Below are positions 32,885-44,041 of a stretch of DNA of 64,000 nucleotides, piece by piece. The translations under genes were made by a program, and so were the position numbers. The stretch is from NCBI GenBank assembly GCA_000711775.1, contig ARYC01017484.1:62001-126000 (forward strand), read 5' to 3'. Origin of the DNA: Oxytricha trifallax (lineage: Eukaryota > Ciliophora > Spirotrichea > Sporadotrichida > Oxytrichidae). The notes beneath the pieces were generated by a model that was not told the origin of the DNA, made no database searches, and saw nothing but the letters and a program-made list of their open reading frames with translations. The first letter of the stretch is position 1. Each line of letters opens with the position of its first letter.

Positions 32885-34933
32885 ATGCAGTAAGAAATGG
32901 AACAGCGATATTCAATCACAATATTAAACCTAACTCTTAAATTAGAGCATTTACAATAATCTTAAAAACAACTCACATAAAAATTAAACGATAGGATTCA
33001 AGAATTGGAAAAAGAAAACGATAAGCTTATATAAATTTAGAAACTATAACAAACTTTGAGTTAGCTAAACAAAGAGAGCTAAGAATTCTAATAAACAAAG
33101 GAATTATAATAAAGAGAAATAAGGATTTAAGAGAAATAGAAGTTTCAAGAGATTTAAGAATAAAAGTCATCTGATAGTATAGAAATTACTTACAATACTC
33201 AAAACATGTGAAAATTTTAAACCTTATATTCATTTCAAAATTTATTGATTTAACATGAGAGATTACCTTAAACCATTGAAAGAAGAATAACTTGTGTCCA
33301 TTAATCGAAATAACATTTTTTCTTAGACTCATTAACAAACATAACAGCATTTCTTAACACTCTCGGATATTAGCTAAACAAACGATGATTTTAATGACAC
33401 AAAACACCAAAATATAGTCAATCCTTCTAACGATCAAAATTGCTCAATAAATTTAAGCATGACTCTAGGAAAGCCATAATAGTAAAATTAGAGTTAAACG
33501 CTTAAATTAGTGAATAACTAAAATAAATCTCAAATCTTTGAAGATAAAAAGCTTAATGGCACTTTCTATCACAATAATAAGTCTTAATTAATTGAATTAC
33601 CAAGTTCATTACCTTTAAATAGAAGTTTTGATCATTCCCTCTAAAAGTATAAATCTAATAATCTAGAGACTAATAGTAGATTTCAAGAAAATTTCTCTTC
33701 AGTCAAAAAGCCCAAATTTTTCTTAGATTTGACTTAAGTCTCAATTGATAATTTTAAACGCTGGAATGGCAATAAATCAATACCGATAAACATCTCTTAA
33801 AATTTTGACATAATTGGAGATAAAGATAAATTATACCGTAAAGATGACCCACTTTTTCTTCCTGATTATAAAAATTACCAATTATCGATGGATCAAAACC
33901 AATAAAATTATGCATAAATTGCGAAGTAAAATTTATTAGATCAGCAACTTGTTATGAAACTAAATGAGAAATCTATTTCTATGCCGCTCTCTTTAACATC
34001 TAATACTCAAAATAACTCATCACCCATAAATCTAATTAAACCTATGACAAGTTAAAATCTCAATCAATATCACAGATAAAGCGATAAATTTGACAATTCT
34101 TACTTACTGTAAGATTAAATTATGAAAACGAACAACAAAACTGTTAACAATAATCAGACATTTGATTAACAAAAACCCTAATAGAGTGATACTAAATACA
34201 ACACAGTGCTCAAAGGATTTTAAACTGAAAATTAGAGATATGAGAGCAGAATTAAAGAACTTTAATAGAGATTAAGAAATGGAGATAAATTTTCTTCAAG
34301 TGTTAATCACACAAGAGATAACAGTTTCAGTAAGGATTAGACAGCAGTTTAGAAAAATTTATAGTCGAAATAAGTTGATGTTTAAGTGATTTAGAAGAGC
34401 AAAAATCAAACTCTTAATTTGATTAAACCTGGATAATTATAGGAGTAAGTAATGAAGAAATAGAGTTAAGGAACCCATTAGAGAAACAATAGTTACTAAC
34501 TTGGATCTAATAAAGAGATATATATTTAAAAATTGTATATCTTACATATTAATTTTATGAGTTTATTAACTATGATACAAAGCAGTAGATCTAAAATAAC
34601 ACAAAAAAGTAATTAGAAAAACTTAACACAATGAATTATATGAGTGGCAATAAACAAATTAGAACTAATTAAACTTAAAATCAGGCGAAACCTGATATTT
34701 CCACAGTTATACCAAAACCATAAACAAAATAAACTACCGCAAATCAATAAATACCCCCTCAAAGTAGACATTATGCTTAAAACTAAAACACTTCAGTTTA
34801 GAACAATTAGAGATACTTAACTTCAAATCCCATGAGCAATGATAACGTTATAGGAAATAAGTAATAGACAGGTTTTATTTAATAGAACTCTAAGTAATAT
34901 CACCATGCTAGAAATAATAGCAGTTTTATTTGA
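32885..34933 (+). CDS. Uncharacterised Q/N-rich protein with N-terminal coiled coil
   Basis: ATG at 32885 gives MQQEMEQRYSITILNLTLKL, then a coiled coil (KLNDRIQELEKENDKLIQIQ) of about 100 residues. A long N/S/Q-rich region follows (LDLTQVSIDNFKRW, KLYRKDDPLFLPDYKNYQLS, YESRIKELQQRLRNGDKFSS), ending with a Q/N-rich tail at TGA 34931. Inserts are needed near 33210, 33390 and 34.51-34.61 kb. It resembles the other low-complexity genes here in composition. Function is unknown. Confidence 0.7.
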
Positions 34934-35552
34934 TAAGATTACTTTAATTAATAATTTCACTTATATCTATATCTTTTAGACTATTAAACTTTACAAAAGA
35001 AGCTTACGAATATTCTAGAATATTCTATTTTCTACATGAAATTACTTTTTAAGTAAATTTTCAATGGGTATACTTTTTATTTGAACTTAGATATTTAAAG
35101 AAAAAGCAATTTTCAATTAAAATTTTAACCTATAAACTTTGGCATTTGTATAATTAATATTGCGGAAATAGATATTCTATTTGAATAATATTTCCCTTCA
35201 CCCATTTCTTAAACATTTTAGTTTTTTATTCGACAATATTAATATAATTAAGTATAGAACTAAGTCCATCTTAGACTATCGGTTCCTTTCCAAATCTAAT
35301 TGATAATTTCACTCTTTTATAAAGAATCAAAGACTATCCCACTGAGTCAACTTTCGTTCACACAACAATCAATAATTCCCACCACCTATAACTAAAACCT
35401 TATAAGCAATTTATTAACTAAATAAGTAGTAATACTTCAAATCGACAGATACAAGTAATAATTAGCAATTAGCATCACCATTTTATTCAAAATTAACAAG
35501 GAAACACAAAATCAAAATCACTCACAATACCCAAGAAAAAATATAGTCAAAA
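34934..35552. other. AT-rich intergenic DNA
   Basis: No coding frame was supported. It is presumably the 3' flank of the preceding gene and the promoter of the AGC kinase. Confidence 0.4.
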
Positions 35553-38013
35553 ATGATAGGCAATATATTTGGAAATATGTTCAATAAGAAAGAAAAAACC
35601 AAAACAAAATACAATCAGAAAAGTTCAGCAAACTCCTCCAGCAGGCATGATAGTGCAAATGATACTCACAACTACTCCCATTATGAAGGTTAATCATATT
35701 AAGTAGATTTTAAATATCGTAAATTTGGCTATTTAAAGGGTTATAGGGGGTCAAATTAACTATCTTACCCCAAAACCCCTTACCCTCGATAATATTTAAA
35801 TTATGAAGGAGAGCAGAAAAAGTAGCAAAAAACAGATATTCGAAGTACCTATGAAAACAATTAAGCCTATGATGAGGAGTTAAAGCAAGTTAAAACTCCC
35901 AATAGAATTAAATAGAATAAAAATCAGTAATAAATTATTAAATCCAAAATTAATAAAATTAATGATGATTTAGAGAGACATTATTCTTGCCCTGACACTT
36001 AACTACAGTAAGTATAAGTCATGATAATTAAGTTTAGATTTTAATGAGTTTTCTAGAATATATATTAAACAATTTTATAGTTTTGGTTATGAAAGCAGCA
36101 ATTAGAAATTAAGTAAGGTAGAAGAAATTACAAATAATAAAAATGATAGTAAATCCAAACAATATATCAAACAGCAGTCATTAAGGCCCAATAAGTCAAA
36201 GGTAAGCATAAATTTTAAATTCCTTAAGATAAACTTTTATTATAATTAATCTAATATATAATTGGGTTCAGTGATAATTAAAAGTATTGCAAAAATTGAA
36301 GGTATACTTCGACATATTATAATTCTAACTCAAACATCTTTTGCAATATTATATGCTTAGACCATAATGGAGAATAAAAAGTTTAAATAAATTAAAGTCC
36401 ATCGACCCAAAAATTTACATAATAATCAGTTTAAGTTAACTCGATAATTTATTTAGGAAGATGAAGAATTCAAGGATAATGTGAAGCTGTCAAAAGAAGA
36501 AATTAAGAAACGTCGCCGTCTCTAAAGAGACAAGAAAGATGCAAAAGTCAGGAGAGAGTGGGGTTCGTAGTCTGGTGAGCTTCTAGTCATCAACGAAGAA
36601 TACGTCCCTGAACCAGAACCCATCCCTGAAATGCAAACTAATCATTCCAGCTAAGACGAAGAGAGTAATTCTAAAAAGCATAGCAACAGAGCAGGTAAAA
36701 AGCTGAGAAGTGGTATAAGCCCTAAGAACTTAATGTCTGGTATGATTGGCTTGAGAAGTAATGATTTCATGAGAAAATGCAGTGATACATCTAGTACGAG
36801 TGATAGTGACATTAATTCTTAAGATGATAAACCAACTGGTTAAACTAAAATAAAACTTCAACAAAAAAGTGAGCATTAGATGCCTATATAGTATAAGTTT
36901 GATTTAAAATTCAAATAAATATGAAATATTTATGAGAAAATCATGCGTAAACTTGAAAAGAAAAAAGGGAAAATATCAAAAGAAGATTTCAATATAATAT
37001 CTCTGATTGGTACAGGTTCATATGGCAAAGTATTTTTAGTTAGGAAAATAGATACTTAAAAGATCTATGCAATGAAAGTCCTAACTAAGAGTTTTGTCAG
37101 AAAGTACAAACAAGTCAAACACACTTGGACCGAGAGGAAAGTTCTTGAGAAAATTATTCATCCATTCATTGTCAAACTTAAATACGCTTTTTAAAGTCCC
37201 AAAAAGTTGTTCTTAGTCATGGAATATTGTGCAGGTGGAGAGCTGTTCTTTTATCTTTCAAAAATAGGTCGTTTTAAGTAGAGGTCAGCTCAATTCTACG
37301 GTGCAAATATCGTTTTAGCTTTATAATTTCTTCACAAAAAGGGAGTAATCTACTGAGATTTAAAACCAGAAAACGTTCTTATTGCTGCAGACGGCTATGC
37401 TAAGATCACTGACTTTGGTCTTTCAAAGGATGACATGCCTATTGGTCGGTAAACAAAGAGTATTTGTGGAACAACTGAATATCTCTCCCCTGAAATGTTA
37501 TTGGGCAAGGGTTACGACTAATCTTGCGACTGGTGGGGTTTCGGTTGTCTTGTTTATGAAATGCTTGTAGGTTTACCTCCCTTTTACTTCAAAAGCTAAG
37601 ATGAATTATTCTATGCCATACTCAACCTGTAACCATAATACCCTGATTACTTAAGTAAAGAGGCAGTAAGTCTGATAACCTAATTATTGGAAAAAAATCC
37701 TGTTAGCAGATTGAGAAACGTCAAATCTATTAAGAGCCATCCATTTTTTGCTGAAATTGACTGGAAGAAAATGAAAGAGAAAAAGATCAAGCCACCTTAC
37801 ACCCCAAATCTCAAATGCGAAGATGATATCACTCACTTTGACACAAATGACATTGATTTGACTATTAACACTCCAGGAGACATGCTAAATGACACTCAAG
37901 ATAAGAATGGAAATCAAATTGGTAATGAAGATTTTAACAATCATGACTTTGATGGTTTCACATTTGATGGAAATAACACCATAATAAGTGCCTGCTTAGA
38001 TGATCAAAAATGA
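35553..38013 (+). CDS. AGC-family Ser/Thr kinase with in-frame TGA
   Basis: ATG at 35553 starts [20 protein letters not shown] and an N-terminal extension of about 400 residues. The kinase domain starts at 36990: [33 protein letters not shown], the hinge [37 protein letters not shown], the activation loop [20 protein letters not shown] and [20 protein letters not shown]. An AGC C-tail follows ([27 protein letters not shown]) with a hydrophobic motif FDGFTFD, as in PKB/S6K-type kinases. TGA at 37354-37356 stands where the catalytic-loop Arg of Y-R-D-L-K-P-E-N belongs; CGA to TGA would be one change. A 257-nt GT-AG intron or insert (about 36200-36456) and a 15-bp TA-bounded insert near 36920 precede the domain. 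Confidence 0.88.
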
Positions 38014-38284
38014 GTATATTGTTCTCTAGATTCTCAAAAATTAAAACTAAAAACTAACTAAAGGATATAATTTTAATCACAAGTTTATAATATCTTAATA
38101 GCAAGTTAAACCTAGAGATATTCTCTAATTAATATTAGTAAATATTTAAAGTTTACAATTAAACTTTCATAAAAACTTAAAATCAAATGCTCTTTTTATA
38201 TATCTCTTATTAAACTTTTTTTTCTTAAAAAAGATTTATTAGGAATTTTTATTAATCATATTCCAAAATATATTACATTCATTA
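38014..38284. other. AT-rich convergent intergenic region
   Basis: This lies between two 3' ends. No feature was seen. Confidence 0.4.
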
Positions 38285-41200
38285 TCAGAGATTAGTTTAA
38301 AAGTTCTTATAGGTATTTTGTCTTTTCCTACTCATAAAATTACTAACATTTTCGCTTGAACTTTTATTACTGATTCCTGCTGCGTACCCAGCATTTTCTT
38401 TAGAAGCGCTATTGATAATCCCCTAACCACTAATATTCATGCTTGTGTTCCCATTCCACTTCGCTTAATGTTACATTTCCTTTTAAAAATCCTGAAATCT
38501 CTAGCCTAAACTATGTATTAATGAAGCTGTTAGTTCATCTTGTTTTTGCTGTGCTATTTCAAGCTCACTCCTTATATGCTTTTCATTTAGTACTTCATCA
38601 TTCAACTCTTAAACCGTGTTTTTTAGTTTAGTAATTTCCTAGTCATAAAACTTCTCAAGCACTCGTAATTCTCGATCTTTATCTTTTTTAGCTTCTTAAA
38701 GTTAAACCAGTAAATTTGATTCTTTCTCTCGGTAAGCTACGTCGATTTGTTTCATTCTAAGTTTCAATTATTGAGCCTCAACCTTGAATTAGTCATTTTA
38801 GAGAGAAGGTTGATTCTTAAGTTATGACTCCAAAAGTTGTTTTTCTTTATCAAAGAATCTTTCTTTCATTTAGAGTTCTTAAACCTAGCTCTTGGTTGAA
38901 TTCAGTTCATCTTTAAGCTTCATTATTTAATCAATCATTTGATTTTTCTCCGTATATAGAGCTTTTATCTCCACCAAAGTTTACTCTCTTTATTGCTAAA
39001 GTATTAATATTTGGGAAGAGTTTTACTCCAGCTCTTTTATTCTGGCTTGAGCTTAGTTTAAATTTTCTTCAAGTTTTTTCTTATCGTCATTCGATTTCTA
39101 GTCATTTTACTTCGGAGATTTCATATCTGATTTAGCTTCAAACTTTTAAGTCTCCATGTTCAATCTTAGGCTCTCATTTTCATCTTCAAATTTCTAGCAT
39201 CTTTGTATTTATAACTCCAATTATGAAAGCAAGGATTGCTTCTGTCTCTATTCCTCAATAAGAGACTGCTCTATTTCAAATAATTTCTAGTTTAACTAAG
39301 CGCTATTACTAATCTTAAGAATTTCGTTCTCTTGTGTTAAAGATTTCACTCTGTTTTCTAAATCTTAGATCAGGGAAGACTGTAAATTGTCTCTTCCATC
39401 ATTGATTGAAGACAAACTGTCTCTCCCTCTTTCTTCTAAATCTTCTTCAAGTTAGCGAATCTTTTCTAAGTTCATTTCTTCTTTCTTCTTCTGCAGCTTC
39501 AATTCCTTAGTAAGATCATTCACTTAGTGTTCTCTGTTTTACAATTATATTTCATATTACGACACTCTTAACTTTTCTTTATTTTACTCTTCTCTAACAA
39601 ATTTCAATTGTTCTTCGAGTTATCTCTTGCCGCTCAAATCTTAATCTAATTAATTAATGGTGTCTTCAAGCTATCTGATTTTCTAATCCTTTTACTCTGA
39701 AATCAATAACACTTAGTTGTAATCCTCTGCCTTCTTCCTGTATACTTGAATTTACATTTCTACTTTTTGAAGTTGTAGAATTTTCTCCTTTTCTATATCT
39801 AATTCTTCCTGCACCTATGATTTTTCTTGAGCGAATTACTTCTTCAATCTGTCATAGTTCTTCTCGTGCTCAAATATAGGGGTGTTGACGTCACGGCGTC
39901 CCAGGTACGATCAGGACGTCCCAGCCTCGTCAGGACGTCCCAGCCTCGTCAGGACGTCCCAGGGTCGTCAGGACGTCCCATTGACGTCAGGACGTCCCAG
40001 ATGACGTCAGGAAGTCCCAGGTTCACCAGGACGTCCCAGCATCGTCAGGACGTCCCAAGTAATAATTTTCTTAACGAATAAGATAAAATGTGCGAAGCAC
40101 CATAAAAGATTCTTTATGAATCTTTTCAGGCAGGGTTCTGGGGATGCAAGCCCTAGTTAACAGGGGTCACAAGGGATGGAACCCCTTGTTCGCAACCAAT
40201 GCGAACCAATAATAGCAGGGGTCAAGTTTGTGGCAGCCCCTGTGGAGATTCGGAGACAAAGCTTCCGAAATTTTTTTTATTGATGATGTGTATGAATATG
40301 TGAAAAATTAATATTTAATAATTAAATTATAATCGTTAATAATTAATTAAACTTTATTCATATGGAATCATTCTAGTAACAAATCACATAAGACCGATAT
40401 GGCGTACTCTCTAGCACTTTATAATGTCAAAAATGATAATAATCATTGCATGTGATATTTACTTCTTCTGAAAAATATATAGACCATTGCTACTATGAAT
40501 GTGATAACAGTCAATGTCGTTCTAGATAAACTATAAAAGATTGTTGAAAATATTTTGTCCTAATACTTACCCACTAAGAATTTTGCGAGAGATACTGTTT
40601 ACTTAATTTTCTAATGGAAGGAATACTAGTGAAATGGTTGATGATATTTAAAAAATATTTGATCTTAAAACAAGTCTTGAATCTGTGAGTAAAATCTTAG
40701 CAGATGTTAGAAGGATTATCAAAAACTTATTAAAGCTTGAACAAGAAACCTATCTCTTACAGGGTGATGTCTTGATAGACGAAAAAAAAAATATATAAAA
40801 AAATCTTTTGTTGTCGAAAACAGATCTCGCGCTTCATTAGAGGAATTAGTACAACAACACGTGGCAGAAAACACTACAGTCCATACAGATGGTTGGCAAG
40901 CCTATGTTGGAATAAATTGGAATGAGATGGGGATGGATCATTAACAGCATGTGCATAATATTAATGGGAATTTAGTTCCCGGTTAACTAGGGCTTGCACC
41001 CCTAGAACCCTGCCTTAAAAGATTCATAAAGAATCTTTTATGGTGCTTCGCACATTTTATCTTATTCGTTAAGAAAATTATTACTTGGGACGTCCTGATC
41101 GACCCTGGGACGTCCTGGTGAAAATGGGACGTCCTGACGTCAACTGGGACGTCCTGACGTCACCTTGGGACGTCCTGACGATATCTGGGACGTCCTGACG

Positions 41201-42238
41201 ACCTTGGGACGTCCTGACGAGGCTGGGACGTCCTGACTGACTGTACGTGCCTGGGACGCCCTGACGTCAACACCCAAATATAGTTCTATTTTTCATCTCT
41301 ATTTGAGATTCGTACTCTCTTATTTTATCAAGTTTTTGCTCAAGGTCGCCATGCTCTAACTGTAAGTCCTCGAGTGTCTTTTGCAAATTTAAGGTTTTCT
41401 TAGTGATTGTTTGTTACACAATTTGAGACTTTAGGTACTCAATTTCTTTAATAGATTCTTAGTATTAGATTTTTAGACTGGCATTATCTTGCTCCAATTC
41501 ATTCAAGCTTTTCAAACATTATTTATTTTAGGTTTCAAGTTTCTCAATGGTGGCTTAACATTCTACTATTTGAACAGTCGCAGAGTCTTGTGAGGTGTTT
41601 GATACTTCTTAAATATTTGAGAACGATCCGAAATCAGAAGCGACTTAAGGAGAGTATTTTTATAGCACAGTTTGAATGATTTTCATTAATTCAGTTTGCA
41701 TATCTTCATCTAAGTTTTGCATGATGTCATAAATTAAAGATTCTTTGTTCTCGCATTAAACCGCAACACCTACTACTAACTGCAAAACTTTGAGAATTTC
41801 TGCAGGTTAAGTAAACTTATTTACATCTGGATTAATCAAGTCTTTTCTTTGGTAGTTTTCTAGAGGTGGGCATCCATACTAAAAAGAAGGTAATCAACGT
41901 AAAATCTAAGTTACCTTTTTATAGAACTTAGTCAAGCCTTGATTGATAAGGATGAAGTTTTCCTTTGAAAAAGTTGTTTCTTTATAAGAAATTAGTTCTT
42001 TAGGCCAAATTACGCCATCCCTGATTAGGAATACTTAAACATGAAAATATTTCTTACATTTAGTTAAGTACTTCTAATATTATGATGCCATCGAATAGTT
42101 CAACAGGATTCATGAATTTGCATTGCTTGGATAGATGAGGGAAAGAATTCAACTATATATAATAAAATTATTAAGAGGTTCATTTCTTACCCAGGTTATA
42201 AGAGTCTCTATATCAGTTTGAATGTTAGCTTACTCCAT
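38285..42238 (-). CDS. HOOK-like microtubule/dynein adaptor
   Basis: ATG at 42238 gives a HOOK-type N-terminal domain: TDIETLITWLNSFPHLS, FDGIIILEVLNQM, later TQPAEILKVLQLVVGVAVQC and DIMQNLDEDMQTELMKIIQT, matching the family's pattern. Small GT-AG introns lie near 42.15, 42.03 and 41.90 kb. The rest is a very long coiled coil (KTLEDLQLEHGDLEQKLDKI ... LRMKQIDVAYREKESNLLVQ). An N/S-rich end (SMNISGQGIINSASKENAGY) leads to TGA at 38285. HOOK proteins link cargo to dynein. A 1396-bp transposon (39880-41275) interrupts the coiled coil after KNRTIF. Removing it with one 8-bp duplication gives KNRTIF-EHEKNYDRLKKQF in frame, whereas unexcised DNA hits TGA at once. Confidence 0.88.
39880..41275. mobile_element. 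Merlin/ISXO2-like transposon inserted in HOOK-like gene
   Basis: Perfect terminal inverted repeats GGGTGTTGACGTCA / TGACGTCAACACCC are flanked by a perfect 8-bp target duplication AAATATAG (39872-39879 and 41276-41283). About eight or nine direct repeats of the type GTCAGGACGTCCCA fill 39885-40057, and their inverse fills 41085-41265. Next inward, both ends carry TGTGCGAAGCACCATAAAAG and a GATTC/GAATC hairpin. The centre holds a decayed plus-strand transposase. The 8-bp duplication agrees with the Merlin/IS1595 group. At 1.4 kb, with a frameshifted ORF, the element is not autonomous. Confidence 0.95.
40558..40985 (+). pseudogene. Decayed ISXO2/Merlin-type transposase
   Basis: In the TAA/TAG=Gln code one frame reads ILREILFTQFSNGRNTSEMV ... 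LLQGDVLIDEK, containing the G-x-V-x-I-D-E block that carries the first catalytic Asp of ISXO2/IS1595-type DDE transposases. After a poly-A stretch a second frame reads RASLEELVQQHVAENTTVHT then DGWQAY and GMDHQQHVHN, the region of the second Asp (TDG-x-x-AY) and the conserved His-Asn. The part between the two Asp blocks is missing, the frames differ by one, and the glutamate end is absent. It is a clear relic with no function. Confidence 0.85.
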
Positions 42239-42413
42239 TTATATTGAAATCAAAATATAATTGTTTAGAAAATAAAGCTCATTAACATTAATAATCAATG
42301 TTAAGTAATATCTTCTAAAATATACTCTAATTAGAAAAAAAGCGAATATACAAAAGTAATTATACTAAAACTTCACTTATTTTATATATTTGTATTTTTA
42401 TTTCAAGTATTTG

Positions 42414-43901
42414 TCACAATTCCTCCAAGTGACTTGCACTATTATTGTGATGTCCGCTTCTCTATTTCTTATCTACACTGTTTTATGAAGTACCACTCAT
42501 ACTAACGTTGTTCTGTATTTATTATTGTTTATTAAGATTTAATCTTAGAAAATTAATATAATTTAACAAGATAAAAAATATCAAATGTAAAAAATAGTGT
42601 GAATTTAAATACGTACTATTTAAAGATTAAAAACTATCCTTAATAAGATATCTCTAGTAGATTTGAACATATAAATTATACCTAAAATATTTATAGTTTA
42701 ATCTTCTTCAATTATTAATATATTTTAACAATAGTGATGAGTATTTGGACTGCCTCTTGAGGATAACTGATTATGATTGGCATTAGGATTTTCATAGCTT
42801 AAACTTGATTAATTAGCATTCATATCCGCTGCTTAAAATTACTGCTGTTGCTGGAAACTATCACTTGCTTATCTCAAGTGTGGCTGCACGTAGTTTTAAG
42901 GTATATATCCTGGTGGTGGTTGTTGATAAATTTAACCTTAATGATGAGGAGGATAGCCAACAATTTAAAGTCAAAAACTTATTTAATATATAAATAAGCA
43001 ATTTTTTATGGATATTTATATATAGACTTTTTTTAGAATATATACAACGGACACTTTGAAAAAAAATTTACCTTTAATTCATCAAAAATGATTACTTGTA
43101 AGTTATATCAATTAATAAAGGGTTATGGAGGTTTTAAATATAGAACTATTATTGTTGCAATTATTGCTAATGTATAGCTCCACCTATATGATGTGGCTGA
43201 TACATTGGCTACTAATAGATTAACTAATTCTATGGTATAACAACTTGAGACAATTACTTGGGTGGTAGATGAATAGCGCTATCATCTTCGTTGTTATTTA
43301 CCAGTGAATTGTCTTAAGAAGTTCCGTTGATATTATTACTATTCCCTGGTGATGGGTAGAAAAATTGAGAATCTGTGCCAATTATCATGGAAGTGTTCAT
43401 TTGAGCTTATTTCAAGGGTCTGTTTTAATGTGAGGGTATTAAAGTGGGACTGTTCCCAGAAACAGTCATATCGTTTTAAACAACATTATGAGGCTGATAA
43501 CTCTGGTAACCCATTTCATTTGGCATTTGAGTACCAGGGAACATGCCATATGGATGATGAGGTTATTAGTATTGCATAGCTGGGTTTATAATAGTAATCA
43601 TTGGTTGGGGCTACTATGCTCCACCTTGACCTGGGTAGATTATTTAATGACCATAACCTGGGTATTATTGATTATACATTTAAACCTCTTGTTTACTATA
43701 AATTAAAATTATATTGGGAAATTATGATAGATAAATGACTCTATATATAGCACAGTTGAGTTAATAAATTGAAAAATAATAATTATAGAAATATAGGGGT
43801 CTAATTACTTATTAGAATTATTGATGTGGTTCATATGAATATGGTTATGGAGGAGCATGTTGCATCTAATACTACATTTATTGAATCACACTCTTTCGCA
43901 T
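42414..43901 (-). CDS. Proline/glutamine-rich protein
   Basis: ATG at 43901 starts MRKSVIQQMQYQMQHAPPQP. Blocks rich in P, Q, Y and G follow (YNQQYPGYGHQIIYPGQGGA, QYQQPHHPYGMFPGTQMPNE, QPMYQPHHIGGAIHQQQLQQ, VGYPPHHQGQIYQQPPPGYI), then an N/S-rich end (MSGTSQNSVDKKQRSGHHNN) to TGA at 42414. The PGY/PPGY repeats resemble the flexible tails of RNA-binding or annexin-like proteins, but no folded domain is present. AT-rich inserts occur near 43.75, 43.45, 43.05 and 42.65 kb. Function is unknown. Confidence 0.7.
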
Positions 43902-44041
43902 ATAATTTGTAAATTATAAAAGAAAAAATTGAGGAAGAGAGTTGATTTACTTTTTTATAATTCTTTGAATTTACAAGAAATTTAGATATAAAACTACCTT
44001 AAAAATTAATCAATAAATTAAAATCAAATTGGACTGATAAA

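Noticed and set aside
39827..40081. An 84-codon ORF with repeated S/R/T-rich units in the standard code
   Set aside because: It is the translation of the subterminal GGACGTCC repeat array and left flank of the transposon, not a gene.
43349..43706. Two overlapping plus-strand ORFs
   Set aside because: The minus strand here encodes the P/Q-rich protein continuously in the ciliate code; the plus-strand frames have no family features.
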